Assembly (NCBI GenBank): GCA_036874045.1
Contig: JAZBRI010000003.1
Span: 19,321,501-19,385,500 of the forward strand
From: Cymodocea nodosa
Lineage: Eukaryota; Streptophyta; Magnoliopsida; Alismatales; Cymodoceaceae
Direction of reading: 5' to 3'
Length of the DNA stretch: 64,000 nt
The notes under the pieces are model-generated. The model was given only the letters and a program-made list of their open reading frames with translations, searched no databases and had not been told where the DNA came from. Shown piece after piece: positions 23,025 to 35,456 of the stretch; the first letter of the stretch is position 1; each line of letters begins with the position of its first letter. Position numbers and translations under genes: made by a program.

Positions 23025-23578
23025 AGCCTTCATATAGTTATCTATACAACTTTACATACTCCCATAAAGTTCCCCCAAAACTCTTTTGAAAGAACACCTT
23101 TCAGAGTTTCTTCTACAACACCCCTTGTGGATAGGTTCTCTTTTTTAATTAAATGATGTAATGCAAAGGGGAATTAATCATGAAAGCAAACACATAATAA
23201 AACTTTCCTCTTGTAGATATGCCAACACTTAAATCTTCAAGTAATAGCTTTATTGCCATGGAGTTCCTTCTGATAACTTTTAGTTTTCATTCTTCATGTA
23301 TCTTCAAGTCTTCTTAGAATTTTCTCTCTAGAGTTTTTGCTAAAAGGGAACTCTCTTTCGAACATCAATTTTACTCAATTTATATTACATTGAGAAAATA
23401 TAACTGTCTAAACATGATCCAGCAACACATTCTTTCTCTATCAGATTTCCTACAACCACTCACTACATGATCATTGAGAAATAATTGGTTTGTGGAGTTA
23501 GCTAAACTCAACAAACTTACTCCATAGACTTAACTATAATTCAATGGACTTACTTCATGGAGTTAACTTTACTCAACG
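23025..23578. other. Unassigned spacer with TTGAGTTAAC-type motifs
   Basis: No gene is seen. The right part (from ~23485) holds repeated AACTCAACAAACTTACTCC-like motifs that resume at 40085 beyond B1. B1 therefore inserted into this motif-rich sequence. Left target duplication CAACG is at 23574-23578. Confidence 0.5.
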
Positions 23579-24885
23579 AGTAGGATTGTATGGCTACACA
23601 AGAGGGGGGTGAATTGTGTTTTTCAACATTTTCGATTATAATTGAAACTACAAAACTCAAAAATAAGTCGAGACACTATTTTCAGAGAATCATTTTTGTT
23701 CAAGGTTTCAATTACAATATACAATTCAATTCTCCTCAGAAATTCTAGATGCAATTATATATCGATACCATGTTTCATCTACACAATTTCATAACTACAA
23801 ACAGAGAAAACTAATTTGTGGAATTTAAAACATTTCTCCCTGTTTGAGATCTTTCTTCTTCTTCTTCTTTTTCTTCTTGAGCAATTCTTCAGTGACAAAT
23901 ATCTAGTCTTTCTCTGCTTCACCGAATTTGCTTTCTTTTGATACTTCAGATCTTCAGTGACATAGATCTTACCTGTTTCTGCTTCACTGAATTTTCTTCC
24001 ATCTAAGAGCTTTTCCCCAAAAGGTATTTTTGATCCTTGAAAAGATTTTTTGTTTGGTGTGTAGGGATAACTGATCAACGAGAATTCTATGCGTTTTATA
24101 CTATATATTCATTTCATGCATATCCTCCACGTTTAATCACTATCAGTCTTCCACTTCTTCACGTCTTCTCTTTTTCCCTCATCGAAATACACACGTTCTA
24201 ACCTACATTTACATTTCAAATTTTCTTTAATCATCAATCCTGAATCTTTGAAAAATTTCCTACAAAATAAACTTTCTCGTCAAAAATTTTTCATCAAGTA
24301 TAATAAGAAGTCGTTACTTTAATGTTAACTAAATGAGTAACACAATTAGATATATAACTTAACGTTTCTAACTTAACGAGTTCCTCATGTGCCAACTCAC
24401 GTGACAAGTACTATAGCTAACTCAACGAACTAAGTCTATGGTGTTATGCTAACTCAATGAACTATCTCCGTGGTGTTACGATAACTCAACAAACCATCTC
24501 TGTTGTGTTACAGATAACTCAATGAACCAGTAATAAACAAATGTTTTTATAATAAGAATTTTACCATGTGCAAAAATAACAACTTAAGTTTTATAACACT
24601 AACCTAATGCATTGCCTTGGTGTTCAATATAGCAACTCAACGCGTTTAGTTATGTTAACTTAATGAGTTAAACATGTACACCTCACGTGATACAATATAA
24701 CATTCGTAACTTTTAATTTTACCACATGTACAATACTAACTTAACGAGTTTGTCTCTTCTTTTACTCACTAACTTAACGAGTTCTCACGTGACCTATTTT
24801 AACATTTAAGCCTCTAACTTAACGAGTTCTCACGTAACCTCTATACAAATAACACTCTAACTTAATGAGTTGTCTAAACGTACAC
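23579..24885 (-). repeat. B1 3' LTR, truncated
   Basis: It aligns with the first ~1.3 kb (plus-strand left side) of the 38499 LTR, from AGTAGGATTG (first T changed to A) to GAGTTGTCTAAACGT. It then jumps into the aORF 3' region, so the U3 end and polypurine tract are lost. It has an interrupted TTC microsatellite near 23853 and AACTTAACGAGTT motifs. Confidence 0.8.
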
Positions 24886-24889
24886 CAAC

Positions 24890-27022
24890 CTATTGTTGTT
24901 GGATCTGTTCTATACATTTTGTTGGTTGTTGTTGTTGTTGATGAGATTGAGGTTGATGCATGGCTTGGAATCTTTGCAAATCTTTTACACTAAAAGCTCT
25001 CATGCCTTTAGTTTCAAAGGGCCAGTTGGATAAATTTAATTGGTTTGCAAGAAGTCTTCATACAACATCACCAAAAAATAACTTTGAACTCATATGCTAT
25101 AGTTGATAAATGAAAACATCAAACCAATTGATTTGAATTCTATTTAGTAGACCATAAGTTGCATATAAATAGCTTCTGCTGACTTCCGTATTGTGTCCGA
25201 CTCTCTGAAATAAATTGGCATGCAATATATTTGCAATAAACCTTTCCTCTACATTCAGATTTTCCATTAATCTCATTTCAATATATACATCTAGAATTTG
25301 TGATAAAGATTGAACATCCCATTCCAGTTGTCTAACCATGTCAAATCTGTTTGTAACAACAACACCTTCATTTTTTAATCCCAAAACTTCAAAAATTAAT
25401 TCAAGAGACAATGTGAACTCCTATTGATTTATTCGAGTTGTTAGTATATTTTCATTCTTGACCAAATTGCTATAAAAAGCTGCAATAAGCTCTTTGTATT
25501 GTTTCCATTTCATTCTAACTGGCAAGAATTGAATTAAGCCTTGAAACTCAAATAGATCTCTTATTTCCATCAAATTTCTGAATTTTATTGGATGAGCATG
25601 CAGAATCTGACATGTAATTAGATTATTGTATTTCTGCAATGCTTCCTAAGATCTAAAATAAATTGAATTACCTTGAATTTGTAATACTCTATACAAAGAA
25701 GGTGATACCTGAAGCCTTGATTCAAAGTTTAATTCATCTTCAGGAACCTCTTCTTCAAAATGAATGTCATGTTGTTCCTTTGTGAAAATATTTTCTTGAA
25801 GCTGCATATGTAAGCTTGATTCTTCAGCTTCAATAGTATAAGGAACATCTTCATTATGCTCTACATTCATTTGTTTAGTCTCTATAGAATGTTTAAAGTT
25901 CAATTTTTCTACAAATTCTACAACCAGTGTATCTATCTGTAATTCTTCATTTTGTTCAACAGATATTTCCATTGATACATGCTATGAATTCTCAAACTCT
26001 GCTTCTATAGATTCTGAAGAAGGCTGGTTGACATTTAGTTCTTCTAGAGTCTTAACTTTTTCAATATCCACTACTCCAAACAATTCAGCCTATGAACTAG
26101 TTACTACCTCAACATTGTCAATTATATCTGCAATAACTTATTCGATATCAAGTGCTTGATGCTCTGATTTTTCAATTTCTACATCATTAGAACTTAAACT
26201 AAAAAAAAAACTTGAACTCATATTTGACTTGGATTTCTTTTCAAGTTTTCTAGCAAGAGAAAATAAAGTCTCATTATCTTCATCAGTTTCAGTATGCTCG
26301 GAACTGATGAGTTTATCAGATGCACTATAAGGAACAATGTCCAGACATACATTGTCCTTTGGAAATAAATGCTCATCTGATTTTTCTTTTTCAACAGACT
26401 CTGTCTCCTTAGACATAATTTTTCTGATTTTTCTTCTTCTATAACAAGTCAATCTCTCTTCTTCAAGTATTGCTGTTTTCTTCTGAAATTGTTCCATAAA
26501 AGTTTTCTACATTAATTCTTCGAAGGCACTTTCTATTGCTACAACCTTTCGAAGTCCTTCAACTTTTCTTTTATCCATAGCAATATTTGTTTATACTTCT
26601 TTTGAATACAAAGGAGTAGGTATAGCAGATTCATGTTCTTCCTCAAATGGTTGTAGTCGTGTACCACTTATAAGAGTTTAAGGAATTCTATTTGATGTAC
26701 CTACACCTTTTTCCATATATTTTGCATACTGTTCTAGAAATGCAATTTTGGCACACTTCATTTTATATTCTCTATCAAACTTGCTTTGAATACCCATGTA
26801 CTTAATACTTTCATCAGTGTTATGAAGCTCTAATCTAACTTCATTCAGTATTCCTTCAGGAAAGAAGTATTCACTGTAAATTTTTGCTAACCTTTTGTCC
26901 ACTTCAAGTATTTTTTTAAACCAAGCTCATGGAACTTCATCATGGTCTATTTTTTTTCCTTTTCCATCTCCTCTACCTTTGCCTTTTCCTCTACCACGAC
27001 TCTTGTAGAACTTGGAGACCAT
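24890..27022 (-). pseudogene. B1 accessory 3' ORF (aORF)
   Basis: Function is unknown. The predicted start is the ATG at 27022, giving MVSKFYKSRGRGKGKGRGD, a strongly basic RG-rich N-terminus, which suggests but does not prove nucleic-acid binding. It is followed by YFFPEGILNEVRLEL, FDREYKMKCAKIAFLEQYA, a Ser/Glu-rich acidic middle, and the conserved domain (DLFEFQGLIQFL, LGLKNEGVVVTNRFDMVRQL, FIANILHANLFQRVGH, RIQINWFDVF). A C-terminal poly-Gln is at ~24930-24945. Stops and frameshifts split it into five pieces. It is closely related to the aORF of B2. Confidence 0.78.
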
Positions 27023-27125
27023 CGTCACAGGTTGTAATAGCAACAAGTGAGAAAGATTCTCAGACAAAGTTTACGAATGACCTAAGTGCCCATGTAATAA
27101 GTGTTTAAATAGGGTTTTAGGCGAA
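27023..27125 (-). promoter_or_regulatory. Candidate promoter of B1 aORF
   Basis: On the minus strand AAAACCCTATTTAAAC (27104-27118) combines a telo-box and a TATTTAAA box about 85 bp upstream of the ATG. B2 has the same arrangement at 48923-48936. Activity is inferred. Confidence 0.5.
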
Positions 27126-28621
27126 TAACACAACGTGTATATTAGTCGGGTTTGGATTTTAAAAGATTATTGAATAAAGTTTATTCAATCAAGGTACCTA
27201 AATATTCAAGTATAACTCGTTGAGTTAACTAACCTAACGAGTAAAATGCTATCTAGAAGCAGTTTTACACGTTACGTTACATAACATAACATCTAATTAG
27301 TACACTTTACCAAAAGCAAGTTTCGGATGCTTTCTAATGAAACCTTCCAAACAACATACATACATAAAAACTTAACATATATAACATTATCTTGAGAACA
27401 TTGTAAACTATTCTAATATTCTCTTCTTATGAATCTAAAATAGTTTGTTTGTCTTTTATAAATTGTTTCATCAAGATGTTAAGAGGACTAAACTTAGATT
27501 AACCAAGATTTATATTCTGAATTATATTAATCTATTTTGGACATTCTTATTCCTCCCCCTACAAATATACTTCAAATATATTCAATAGCATACAAAATAT
27601 ACTTGTATAACAATAGATGTTAAGTATAACTATACTTTAAATTTTCTTTTCATAAACTTTCGTTATCTTGAATTCATCAAGAATGATTTCCAGAATCAAT
27701 TTCCACTGTATATGAATCAAAACACAACTTTAAACTTAGTATGATTAACTCAAGGAGAATAAAAGAATGCATCACAAATAAACATTTTCAAAAGCACTAA
27801 TTTTGATTCAACAAATCAGTAGTCATATTGGTAGAAACCATATTCGATTCAAAGATCTTTCTAATTAATGAAACAACCTTTATCATTTCAAAACAATAAA
27901 TATTAATAATTTTCTTTAAAAGTTAGTTTGAAAAGTTTGAATCATACAAGAGCTTTCTAATGTACCCGTGTAATGAGCTTTTAGTCAACAATCCCAGATC
28001 TGATCAGGACCTTAGGTTGTTAGATTTAAAGAATCCTTTTTCAGGACAACAATCCTTACATACCTATCTACTCAAGTACAAAAGGCTAGTGATCAAACTG
28101 ATCAATAAACTCTCAAAGATTTTCACTTTGTAAGAACTTTTCATTTTAAGCACAGTATATATGTATTCCATTAATACAGATGCAATAAAACACAAATCTC
28201 ATATAATTTTTACTTCTATGATTTTATTGAAAATATAAATCAGTTTCAATAAGCTCATACTTTTGATTAGAAGTTTAAGATGATTTACATATAAATTATT
28301 CTACAAGTTTAATCAATCAAGTCAAATTTATGCATGATCATATGTATTGTCATTGATCCAAAGAAAATCACTTAATCAAAATTTCAGGATTTCAAAGGAA
28401 TTTTAATGTATTTCATTTTCACATCTACTTAAACTTTTGAAAACCATTAAACTTGACAAAATACTAAAAATCAATAAGATACTACTATAATTTTACAATA
28501 AATACATAATATCTTATGCAACAGTTTAGATATCACTCAGATATTTATAATAAGTATATAATATCTATGAGGTAAACAACATCATCAACAATATTTATCT
28601 TTTTATGTGGATTTAAGCATT
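27126..28621 (-). other. B1 spacer between pol and aORF
   Basis: No gene is seen. It holds an inverted pair of CTCGTTGAGTTAAC/CCTAACGAG motifs near 27205-27242 and a TCCTCCCCCTAC polypurine-type tract near 27553. It is colinear with 48961-50428 of B2. Confidence 0.6.
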
Positions 28622-29239
28622 TTACACATCACATAGCCTACAAATACCTAAATTTAATCTTATGTTGCAGAATGTATTTTCATCTAGAGGTTTTGTAAAT
28701 ATATCACCTAATTGATTTTTACTAGACACAAATTCTAATTTAATTTTTCCTTTAATTACGTTATCTCTTAGAAAATGATGTCTAACCTCTATATGCTTTG
28801 CTCTAAAATGCAATATAGGATTTTTGGAAAGATTTATTGCAAAATTACTGCCACAATAAATCTCAAATGTTTCATAAGATAAACCAAAATCTTCTAAGGT
28901 TTGCCTTATCCACAGAATCTGAGTGCAACACAGTGCAGCAGTAACATATTTAGCTTCGGTAGTAGAAAGTGCTACACAGTTTTACTTTTTTCTAAGCCAT
29001 GACACCAAATTATTTCCCAATAATTGACTTGTGCCACTAGTACTCTTTCTATTAGATTTAGATCTTGCATAATCAGCATCAGTATATCCTATAAGATCTA
29101 TTGAACTATCCTTAGAATAATACAATCCAAAATTTTTAGTTCGTTGTTTATATCTAAATATTCTTTTAACTACAATTGAGTGTGATTCTTTAGGATTAGA
29201 TTGAAATCTAGCACAAACACACACCGCAAACATAATATC
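28622..29239 (-). pseudogene. B1 RNase H domain, N-terminally deleted
   Basis: This is the C-terminal portion of copia pol. Recognisable are CARFQSNPKESHSI, YTDADYARSKSN, KSTSGTSQLLGNN, a TAA or TAG after WLRKK, then FVSSKNQLGDIFTKPLDE ending CRLCDV. Integrase and RT are absent because a deletion joins this directly to protease at TAATATC (29233-29239). The remaining frame has several stops. Confidence 0.85.
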
Positions 29240-29492
29240 CATTATCAGTTAGTTTTATAACACTTAGCAAATTAAATCCTAGGTTTTCTACATATAGTAC
29301 ATTCGAAATAACACAAGTAGGAGTTATTTGAACATTGCTCATACCTATGATTTTATCCTTGCTTTTGTTTCCAAATGTTACACTTCCTTTCATGGTATTT
29401 GTAAAATTTTTTAGTAGACTTTTCTGTCCGATCATGTAACTTGATGCTCCACTATCCAAGATCCATTTTGATGTTGTTTTCTCTTGCAAAAC
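29233..29492 (-). pseudogene. B1 protease
   Basis: This is a copia aspartic protease with the active-site motif ILDSGASSYM intact, followed by GSVTFGNKSKDKI, VQITPTCVISNVLYVENLGFNLLSV and ITDNGYY-like residues, after which the deletion fuses it to RNase H. The upstream Gag frame ends in TAA just before it. Confidence 0.85.
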
Positions 29493-29495
29493 AAA

Positions 29496-30673
29496 TTAAG
29501 AAAAACTTTTTCTTGGTACCCAATGTTGTTGAGGACCAAGTTCATTAAACGCATATTTCTTCTTTTTATTTAAAAACAGTTTAACATTATCATTTACATT
29601 CTTATTAATTGTAAGTACTATCAATTTATCATTAGCTTCATACTCACATATAACATTATTGCTCTTATAATCATTCCTTTTGTTTTCAGATGTAGTATAA
29701 CCAAAACCAAATCGATTTTTATCAGATGTTAATTTATTTTTGTCATGCTCATACATTTCAGTAAGTTCATACCAAGATTTTGTAATTGTATTAGAATTTT
29801 CAGTACATACAAAATCTTTTTCTACATAAGAATTTTCAGATAAAGAACATGTAGAATGAGTAATTGGTCTAACACTAGAGTTTTGAATTTCATGCTCAAA
29901 TTTTTGAATTTCCAATTTACTACAATTGTCTACAATATTAGAAGCATTAGTAACTGAATTTATAGAACAAGAAACAAGATTTTTAGAAACATTGATAGTC
30001 ATGTTAGAAGTACATTTAGATAAATCACATTGGTTCATATTATTATTGCATGATTCATCCCTTGAAGCACCTACTTCTACATATTTATTACCTTGTTTCA
30101 TAATAAAAGGAATTTTAGTCTTAGATTTACTTGAATTGTAATTAATAAATCCTTTGTTGGATTGAAATTTAGGGTATTCAAGATAATCAAATCCTAAGCC
30201 AAATTTATATGACACTGTAGGGGTACTAGTTAGTTTGTCTAACTTAGTTTCACTTAAATTCCATTTCTCAATGGTGGAATTTAAATCTAGCTCTCTTATT
30301 TTTAATCTTTCAATCTCTAACTCAAGATCATTTATGTTGTTTTTCAATTTTTCATTTTTAGATTCTATCTTTATTTTTTCAGCATTTATATTCTGTAATT
30401 ATTCATGCAAGACACATTCATTAAATCTACATTTACACAAATCTCTAGCATGATTTTCAATATCACATTTAAACTTTTCTAAAGTAGTAGACAGGAAACA
30501 ATTTTCTTCTTCCAAAGTAGACAAAGAATTTCTGATATTCTTATTTTCTAGTTTAAAAACTTTAAACTTTTGTAATAATGCATGATAAGCACATAATAAT
30601 TCATCAAAGTTAAAATCTGAATGACTTTCAGGATCAGATATTACCTCAGACTCATCTACCATGAAGCAAACAT
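29496..30673 (-). pseudogene. B1 Gag C-terminal region (left of A')
   Basis: A long coiled-coil/Asn-Ser-rich stretch between the zinc knuckle and protease, matching 53550-54720 of B2 (MKQGNKYVEVG, SWYELTEMYEHDKNKL, KYAFNELGPQQHWVPRKS). It is cut at the CFMVDESEV segment by the A' insertion; the rest of gag resumes at 37214. Confidence 0.85.
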
Positions 30674-32445
30674 TGTTAGGAACGAATGGCTTCACTAGAG
30701 GGGGGGTGAATGGAGAATAGTGTGAATTTAAGCCTATTTTTCACTTTACTAACTAATTTGATTAATCAGTTTGCACAAGTAATAATCAGATAAAAATATT
30801 ATGCACAGCGGAAATAAAGGTAAGAAACATAAGAGAATTTTAGGTGGTTCACCAACTCGGCTAGTCCACCCCCAAGGGTCACTTGGGCTTCACTAAGTGT
30901 CTCAACACTTACACACTTGCACACTTGCTTTCAGGTCGAAGCAAGAACCAACCACACAGAAGTTTTCAGGAATAAACTCTAGAAAACCAACACTTAGAAG
31001 TTTTTAGGTATAAACTCCAGAAAACCAACACCTTGAGTTTTCAGGTTGAAAGTCAAACCAACAACTGAATGAAGCTTTAAGGTTGAAGCCACGAACCAAA
31101 TGATCCTTCTTGGATCAGACTTTCAGCACATGGAGAGCTTTAAGAATCTTCTTGTAAATCCAGCTTTCAATTGATTCTTTGTTGAACTGAATTTGAGCTT
31201 TCTTCTATATCAGTAATTGATCTACAATGTATACTGTATCTTTGTATGTAATTGTATTTGTAATCTCACTTGTAAACTCTACTGAATATTGAAAGATCTG
31301 TCTGTATTTATACTTGAATATCCAACGATCATATTTTCTCCTCAACGGATGTATTCTACTGTACTTGATTTGACTTCAGTCCCAAATATGGTAAGTTACT
31401 ATTCTGTCTGATGTTCAGTAAGTAACCTTCCGATAATCTTTGACTTTCGGATGGTTATATAAATAACTTGTCGAAAGGCATCCATAACTTACCGATTCTT
31501 TACTCATATCCTGTTATCTATGTCACGTGAAATGTCAAGTGTTCGGAGACTTGTATATTAACTCACCGGAAAGAGCTCCTAACTTTCGGATAGTTAACTA
31601 TTGTAACTCTTACATTTCTTTTAAGTCTCTAACAGCTGTCTCTTCAATTCTGCACGTGCATAAAAGAATAACTTAAGTTTCGGATAGTTAAGAATGTAAG
31701 TCAGAAACTTTCCCATTTTTCGGATAGTTATCTTTCTAACTCTCCGAAAACCCATTTGAGCATCTGTCTGGAATTCTACACATGGGAAATTCAATGACTT
31801 AAGTTACGGACAGTTAAACTGTAACTCACCGAAACTCTCTTGAAATTTCAGATAGTTATCTAACTCTCTGATTTTTCCTTTTAAGCTTTCAACTACCGGC
31901 TTCTCCATTCTTCACGTGCGTAATAAGATGACTTAAGTTCTAGAAAGTTATACCTGTAACTCTCCGAAAAACTCGAATAGTTATCTAACTCTCCGAAAAG
32001 AAAACTCGGATAGTTATCTAACTCTCCGAAAATTCCTTTAAGTTTCCATTCTGTATTTCTGCACGTGGTTAATTGAATGACTTTAACTTTCGGATAGTTA
32101 AACCTGTAACTCTCTGAAAAAGTCCTCTAAGCTTCCAGATAGTTAACTCCTTAACTATCTAATCATTCAATCCTTCTTAATTGTCTGATTATTTAACTCT
32201 CTGAAGGCTTTGTAAATTCGGATAGTTATCGTTTTAACTATCTAATAGTCTTGCTGCTACTTTACTCTTGGAATACTTGGACCTGTAACTGTCCGATTTT
32301 CCTGTAGCTTTAAAGTAGTATCTTCTAGAACTTTCTCTATCTGTTCGTCTGCTTTTTGATCTTTTGCTGAGCTATCAAATCTGTGAAATACAATTTGGTT
32401 TCCTCACATAGGTTTTTGCATTATCAAAATACTAGGGTCCTAACA
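30674..32445 (-). repeat. A' 3' LTR
   Basis: 1772 bp, reading TGTTAGG...CCTAACA on the plus strand. It carries the hairpin array (30924 to about 31096), repeated CGGATAGTTA / TAACTCTCCGAA motifs from ~31400 to 32300, and CACGTG boxes (e.g. 31522, 31655). Confidence 0.9.
30924..31096 (-). repeat. LTR hairpin array, copy A' 3' LTR
   Basis: Same array as in A4, read on the minus strand. The best unit is CTTGCTT-TCAGGTCG-AAGCAAG at 30924-30945 (7-bp stem). Further units with an AGTTT/AAACT stem follow near 30960, 31000 and 31035. Confidence 0.65.
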
Positions 32446-32466
32446 ATCTCCCCCTTTTTGATAATG
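32446..32466 (-). other. A' polypurine tract
   Basis: On the minus strand ATCAAAAAGGGGGAGAT directly abuts the 3' LTR. It is the expected plus-strand priming site. Confidence 0.85.
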
Positions 32467-33874
32467 ACAAAATCCTTTACATTAAATTACATGTATTTCA
32501 CTCCCTAGATTGTTGCTATACATTCAATCACACAGAAACTAAGTAAAGCAAAGAATTACAATGAATATAATACAATGAAGTTAATTTCTCGCCTTGTCTG
32601 TGTGTTGGGAAAGCTCCCCCTGCCTTCTATGTAATTTTCTATATTCTTCTCCCCCTTTTTGTCATTAGATAAAAGGAGTTTCACAATTTTCTTCTCTCCT
32701 TTTTGTCATTAAATTTGTATCTGATGATATACCAATTTTCTGATCTCTATAATCTTGTCAGAGATCAAGTTGTGAAAAGAATCAAATGCATCAATATCTT
32801 CAAATACCAATTTTTGATTTTCCATCAAATGTAGACTGTTGGTGTGTAGATCTCAATTGTTGAGATATTTTCATCATTGCAGTCTATTTTCTTCTTTTCC
32901 TTTGATGTTGTGTTGCTTTTCTTCTTTCTTATTCAAGCATAGTATCAATCCATCATCTGAGAAGTCAGTAATTGCTCTTCTGATTTGTGATATTTCTTCC
33001 TTTGTTTTCATGTAATTACTACATCATCTATAAAAACTTAAAATAGTGGAATGCCAATAGTTAATGTAGCAATTTATAAATATGCAGTTAATATTTGTAA
33101 TTTCTTCCACATGCTCTCCCCCTATCTGTATGAAGGTTCTCTGATTTATAATAGCAAGCTATAGGCTCTCCCCTTATATGCATGCCCTCTTTATATACTT
33201 TCTTTTTGCACTGACACAACATTCTGAATTTCCTTCATATAGTAGGTTCTCCCCCTACTTATATGCTTTTCCTTATAGACAAATTTGTTACACTTGTTCT
33301 GCAAAATGACATATAGAATACCAATTGAACTAGGTATCAATTGTTAATCAAAAACATCATAAATGATTCTCAATCATTTAGCTTCTGATTCCAATCCGTT
33401 TCTCTTCTCTTAGATCTCTATTTCAAGAGATTCTTTCAATTTGCAGAAGATAATTTGAAGATTGTAATCTGTCTACTACAGATTTTGGTTGTCCTATGAT
33501 AAATCTGATTTGTACACATTCATCCTAGCTCATGCAGATCTTATTTCCTTTAAAGAACAGAATTCAATCAATGATACCACTTTGATACTTGTTCATTTCA
33601 GAATATCATAGCTGATTCTTAACTGATTACAAACTGTTTGGCTTCTTAAAAAAAATTCTCTTCACGAGATTCTACTTATTCTAATAACACTTGTTTCTAA
33701 CTGTTGCACATTTTGCTCTCCTTGAGCATCAAGATTTTAGGCACGATTTTCACTTAGTCTAAGTGAGCACTTTCTACCAATTTATGGTGCCTCTTGTAAT
33801 ACTAAATTTTTATTGTCATAATTGGTTTGGAGCTATAGATCAACTACTCCCCCTAAACAATATAATCCTGCAAT
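32467..33874 (-). other. A' non-coding spacer replacing pol
   Basis: No PR, INT, RT or RNase H is recognisable. The stretch is colinear with 58850-60404 of A2. It contains repeated GGGGGAG-type tracts (seen as CTCCCCC near 32618, 32650, 33117, 33250, 33848) and several ATACCAATTG / TATCAATTG motifs (e.g. near 32731, 33320, 33333) resembling the primer binding site. Confidence 0.75.
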
Positions 33875-35404
33875 TCAAACAGAAATAGATTTTGGTACCC
33901 ATACTTTCTTGGGTCCATAAATGTTAGTCCTGACAATATTTAGTTTATTACCTTTTGGCAGCCACATTGAACCAGATCTTCTTTTGATGGCAAACACTGT
34001 TGTACCATCTCTATAAGATCGGATAACACCACCATAGTAGGGTATTTCCTATGGAGTAGCATACCCTAGGCCAAGTTTATTAGAACTAAATCTTTGAGAA
34101 CCAATGATTTGATCTAATCCTTTTTGGCCATTGGTAAATTTATGCACAGTATTTTTCAGATCAATGATTTCAGATTTCAATTTTTCATTTTCATTTATCA
34201 ATTCATCATTATAGCATTTCCTATCTTCAACATGTAGATTTTCAAGTTTAGTATGTGCTTCTTTTAAACATGCAGTTAAATGCTTAATTTCCTTTTTATA
34301 CTTTTTGCATTTAATAAATAAACTGTCAACAATAGACAAAAGAATATTTACATCTAGATTATCATTGTCTACATCAAAATCACTTTGAGATGAAGTGGAA
34401 CATACCTCTTGTGCTGTATAGCACACATTTACTGGTACCTCTTCATCTAAACTAGATGAGCTACTAGAAGAACTACTATCATCCAAAGTAGCCTTCAATG
34501 CCATTTTCTTTTTGTAGCTCCTCTTCTTCTTCTCCATTTCTTTTTCTTCTTCTTGTTGTAGTGGACAATCAGGTTGTATATGTCCCTACTTCTTGCATTT
34601 AAAGCATATTGGTGCATTACTTTTTGATGTGCTGGCTTGGTTCTTTTTCTTCATCCATTTTCTGAACTTTCTAGCCAATAGCACAACTTCATCATCATCC
34701 GAGCTTTGAAGTTCCTGTGTTGATGAAAAGGCTAGTTCTTTCTTTGTTTCTATTTTCTTTTTAGTACTACCTTCCTCATCTTTCCATTCTTTCATTTGAA
34801 CTTCATGGGCCAGCAGATTGCCCATTAGATCCTCTACTAAGTATTTGTTGAGGTCTTTGGAATCTTGTATTAATGTGGACTTTTGCTTCCACTCCACAGT
34901 TAAGCTTCTAAGGATTTTCTACACCTGTTCATGGACAAAAAATTCCTTTCCCAAACCTCTTAAGCCATTAATAATCTCAGTGAATCTTGAAAACATATCA
35001 GTGATAGTTTCATCATCAAGCATTTTAAATAATTCAAGCTTTCTAAGTAAAATGCTGATTTTAGTCTCTTTCACTTGGCTGGTTCCTTCAAAGGTTATTT
35101 GAAGAGTGTTCCAATACTTGTGAGCAGATTTACAAGCTGAAACTTTATTATATTGTTCAACAAATAAGGCATAGTAAATAATATTCAGCCCTTGAGCATC
35201 CATTTGGATGATTCTCTCATCCTCCTCAGTCCAGTCATCCTCATGACTAAGTGGAATATGTGTTCCTAGAACAATCATTTTCCATAAACTCACATCTAAG
35301 CTTCTGAGGAAACATTCCATCCTGTTTTTCTAGTAATTATAATTAATACCATCAAATAGGGGAGGACGATGAATGTTCTGACCCTCTCTGTGAAAAGATG
35401 TCAT
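33875..35404 (-). pseudogene. A' Gag
   Basis: This is a copia-type Gag. The start MTSFHREGQNIHRPPLFDG leads into a UBN2-like core (KNRMECFLRSLD, DDWTEEDERIIQMDAQGLN, SQVKETKISILLRKLELF, LRGLGKEF), a knuckle region starting ICFKCKK, a Lys-rich stretch, coiled-coil, and ends GPKKVWVPKSISV. WVPK is where protease would normally follow, but a stop comes instead. A TAG replaces Trp in NYNYW (about 35330), and other TAGs interrupt near 34590 and 34920. Frames overlap in three blocks. Confidence 0.85.
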
Positions 35405-35442
35405 GATCTCAAATGGTTAAATCTATAAAAAGAGATCAACCT

Positions 35443-35454
35443 ACTCTAATACCA
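35443..35454 (-). other. A' primer binding site
   Basis: The minus strand reads TGGTATTAGAGT, two transitions from TGGTATCAGAGC. It lies two bases from the LTR. Confidence 0.85.
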
Positions 35455-35456
35455 AT

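Noticed and set aside
31400-32300. Regularly spaced short repeats resembling a CRISPR array
   Set aside because: Repeats are degenerate, unevenly spaced, alternately inverted and part of a eukaryotic LTR.
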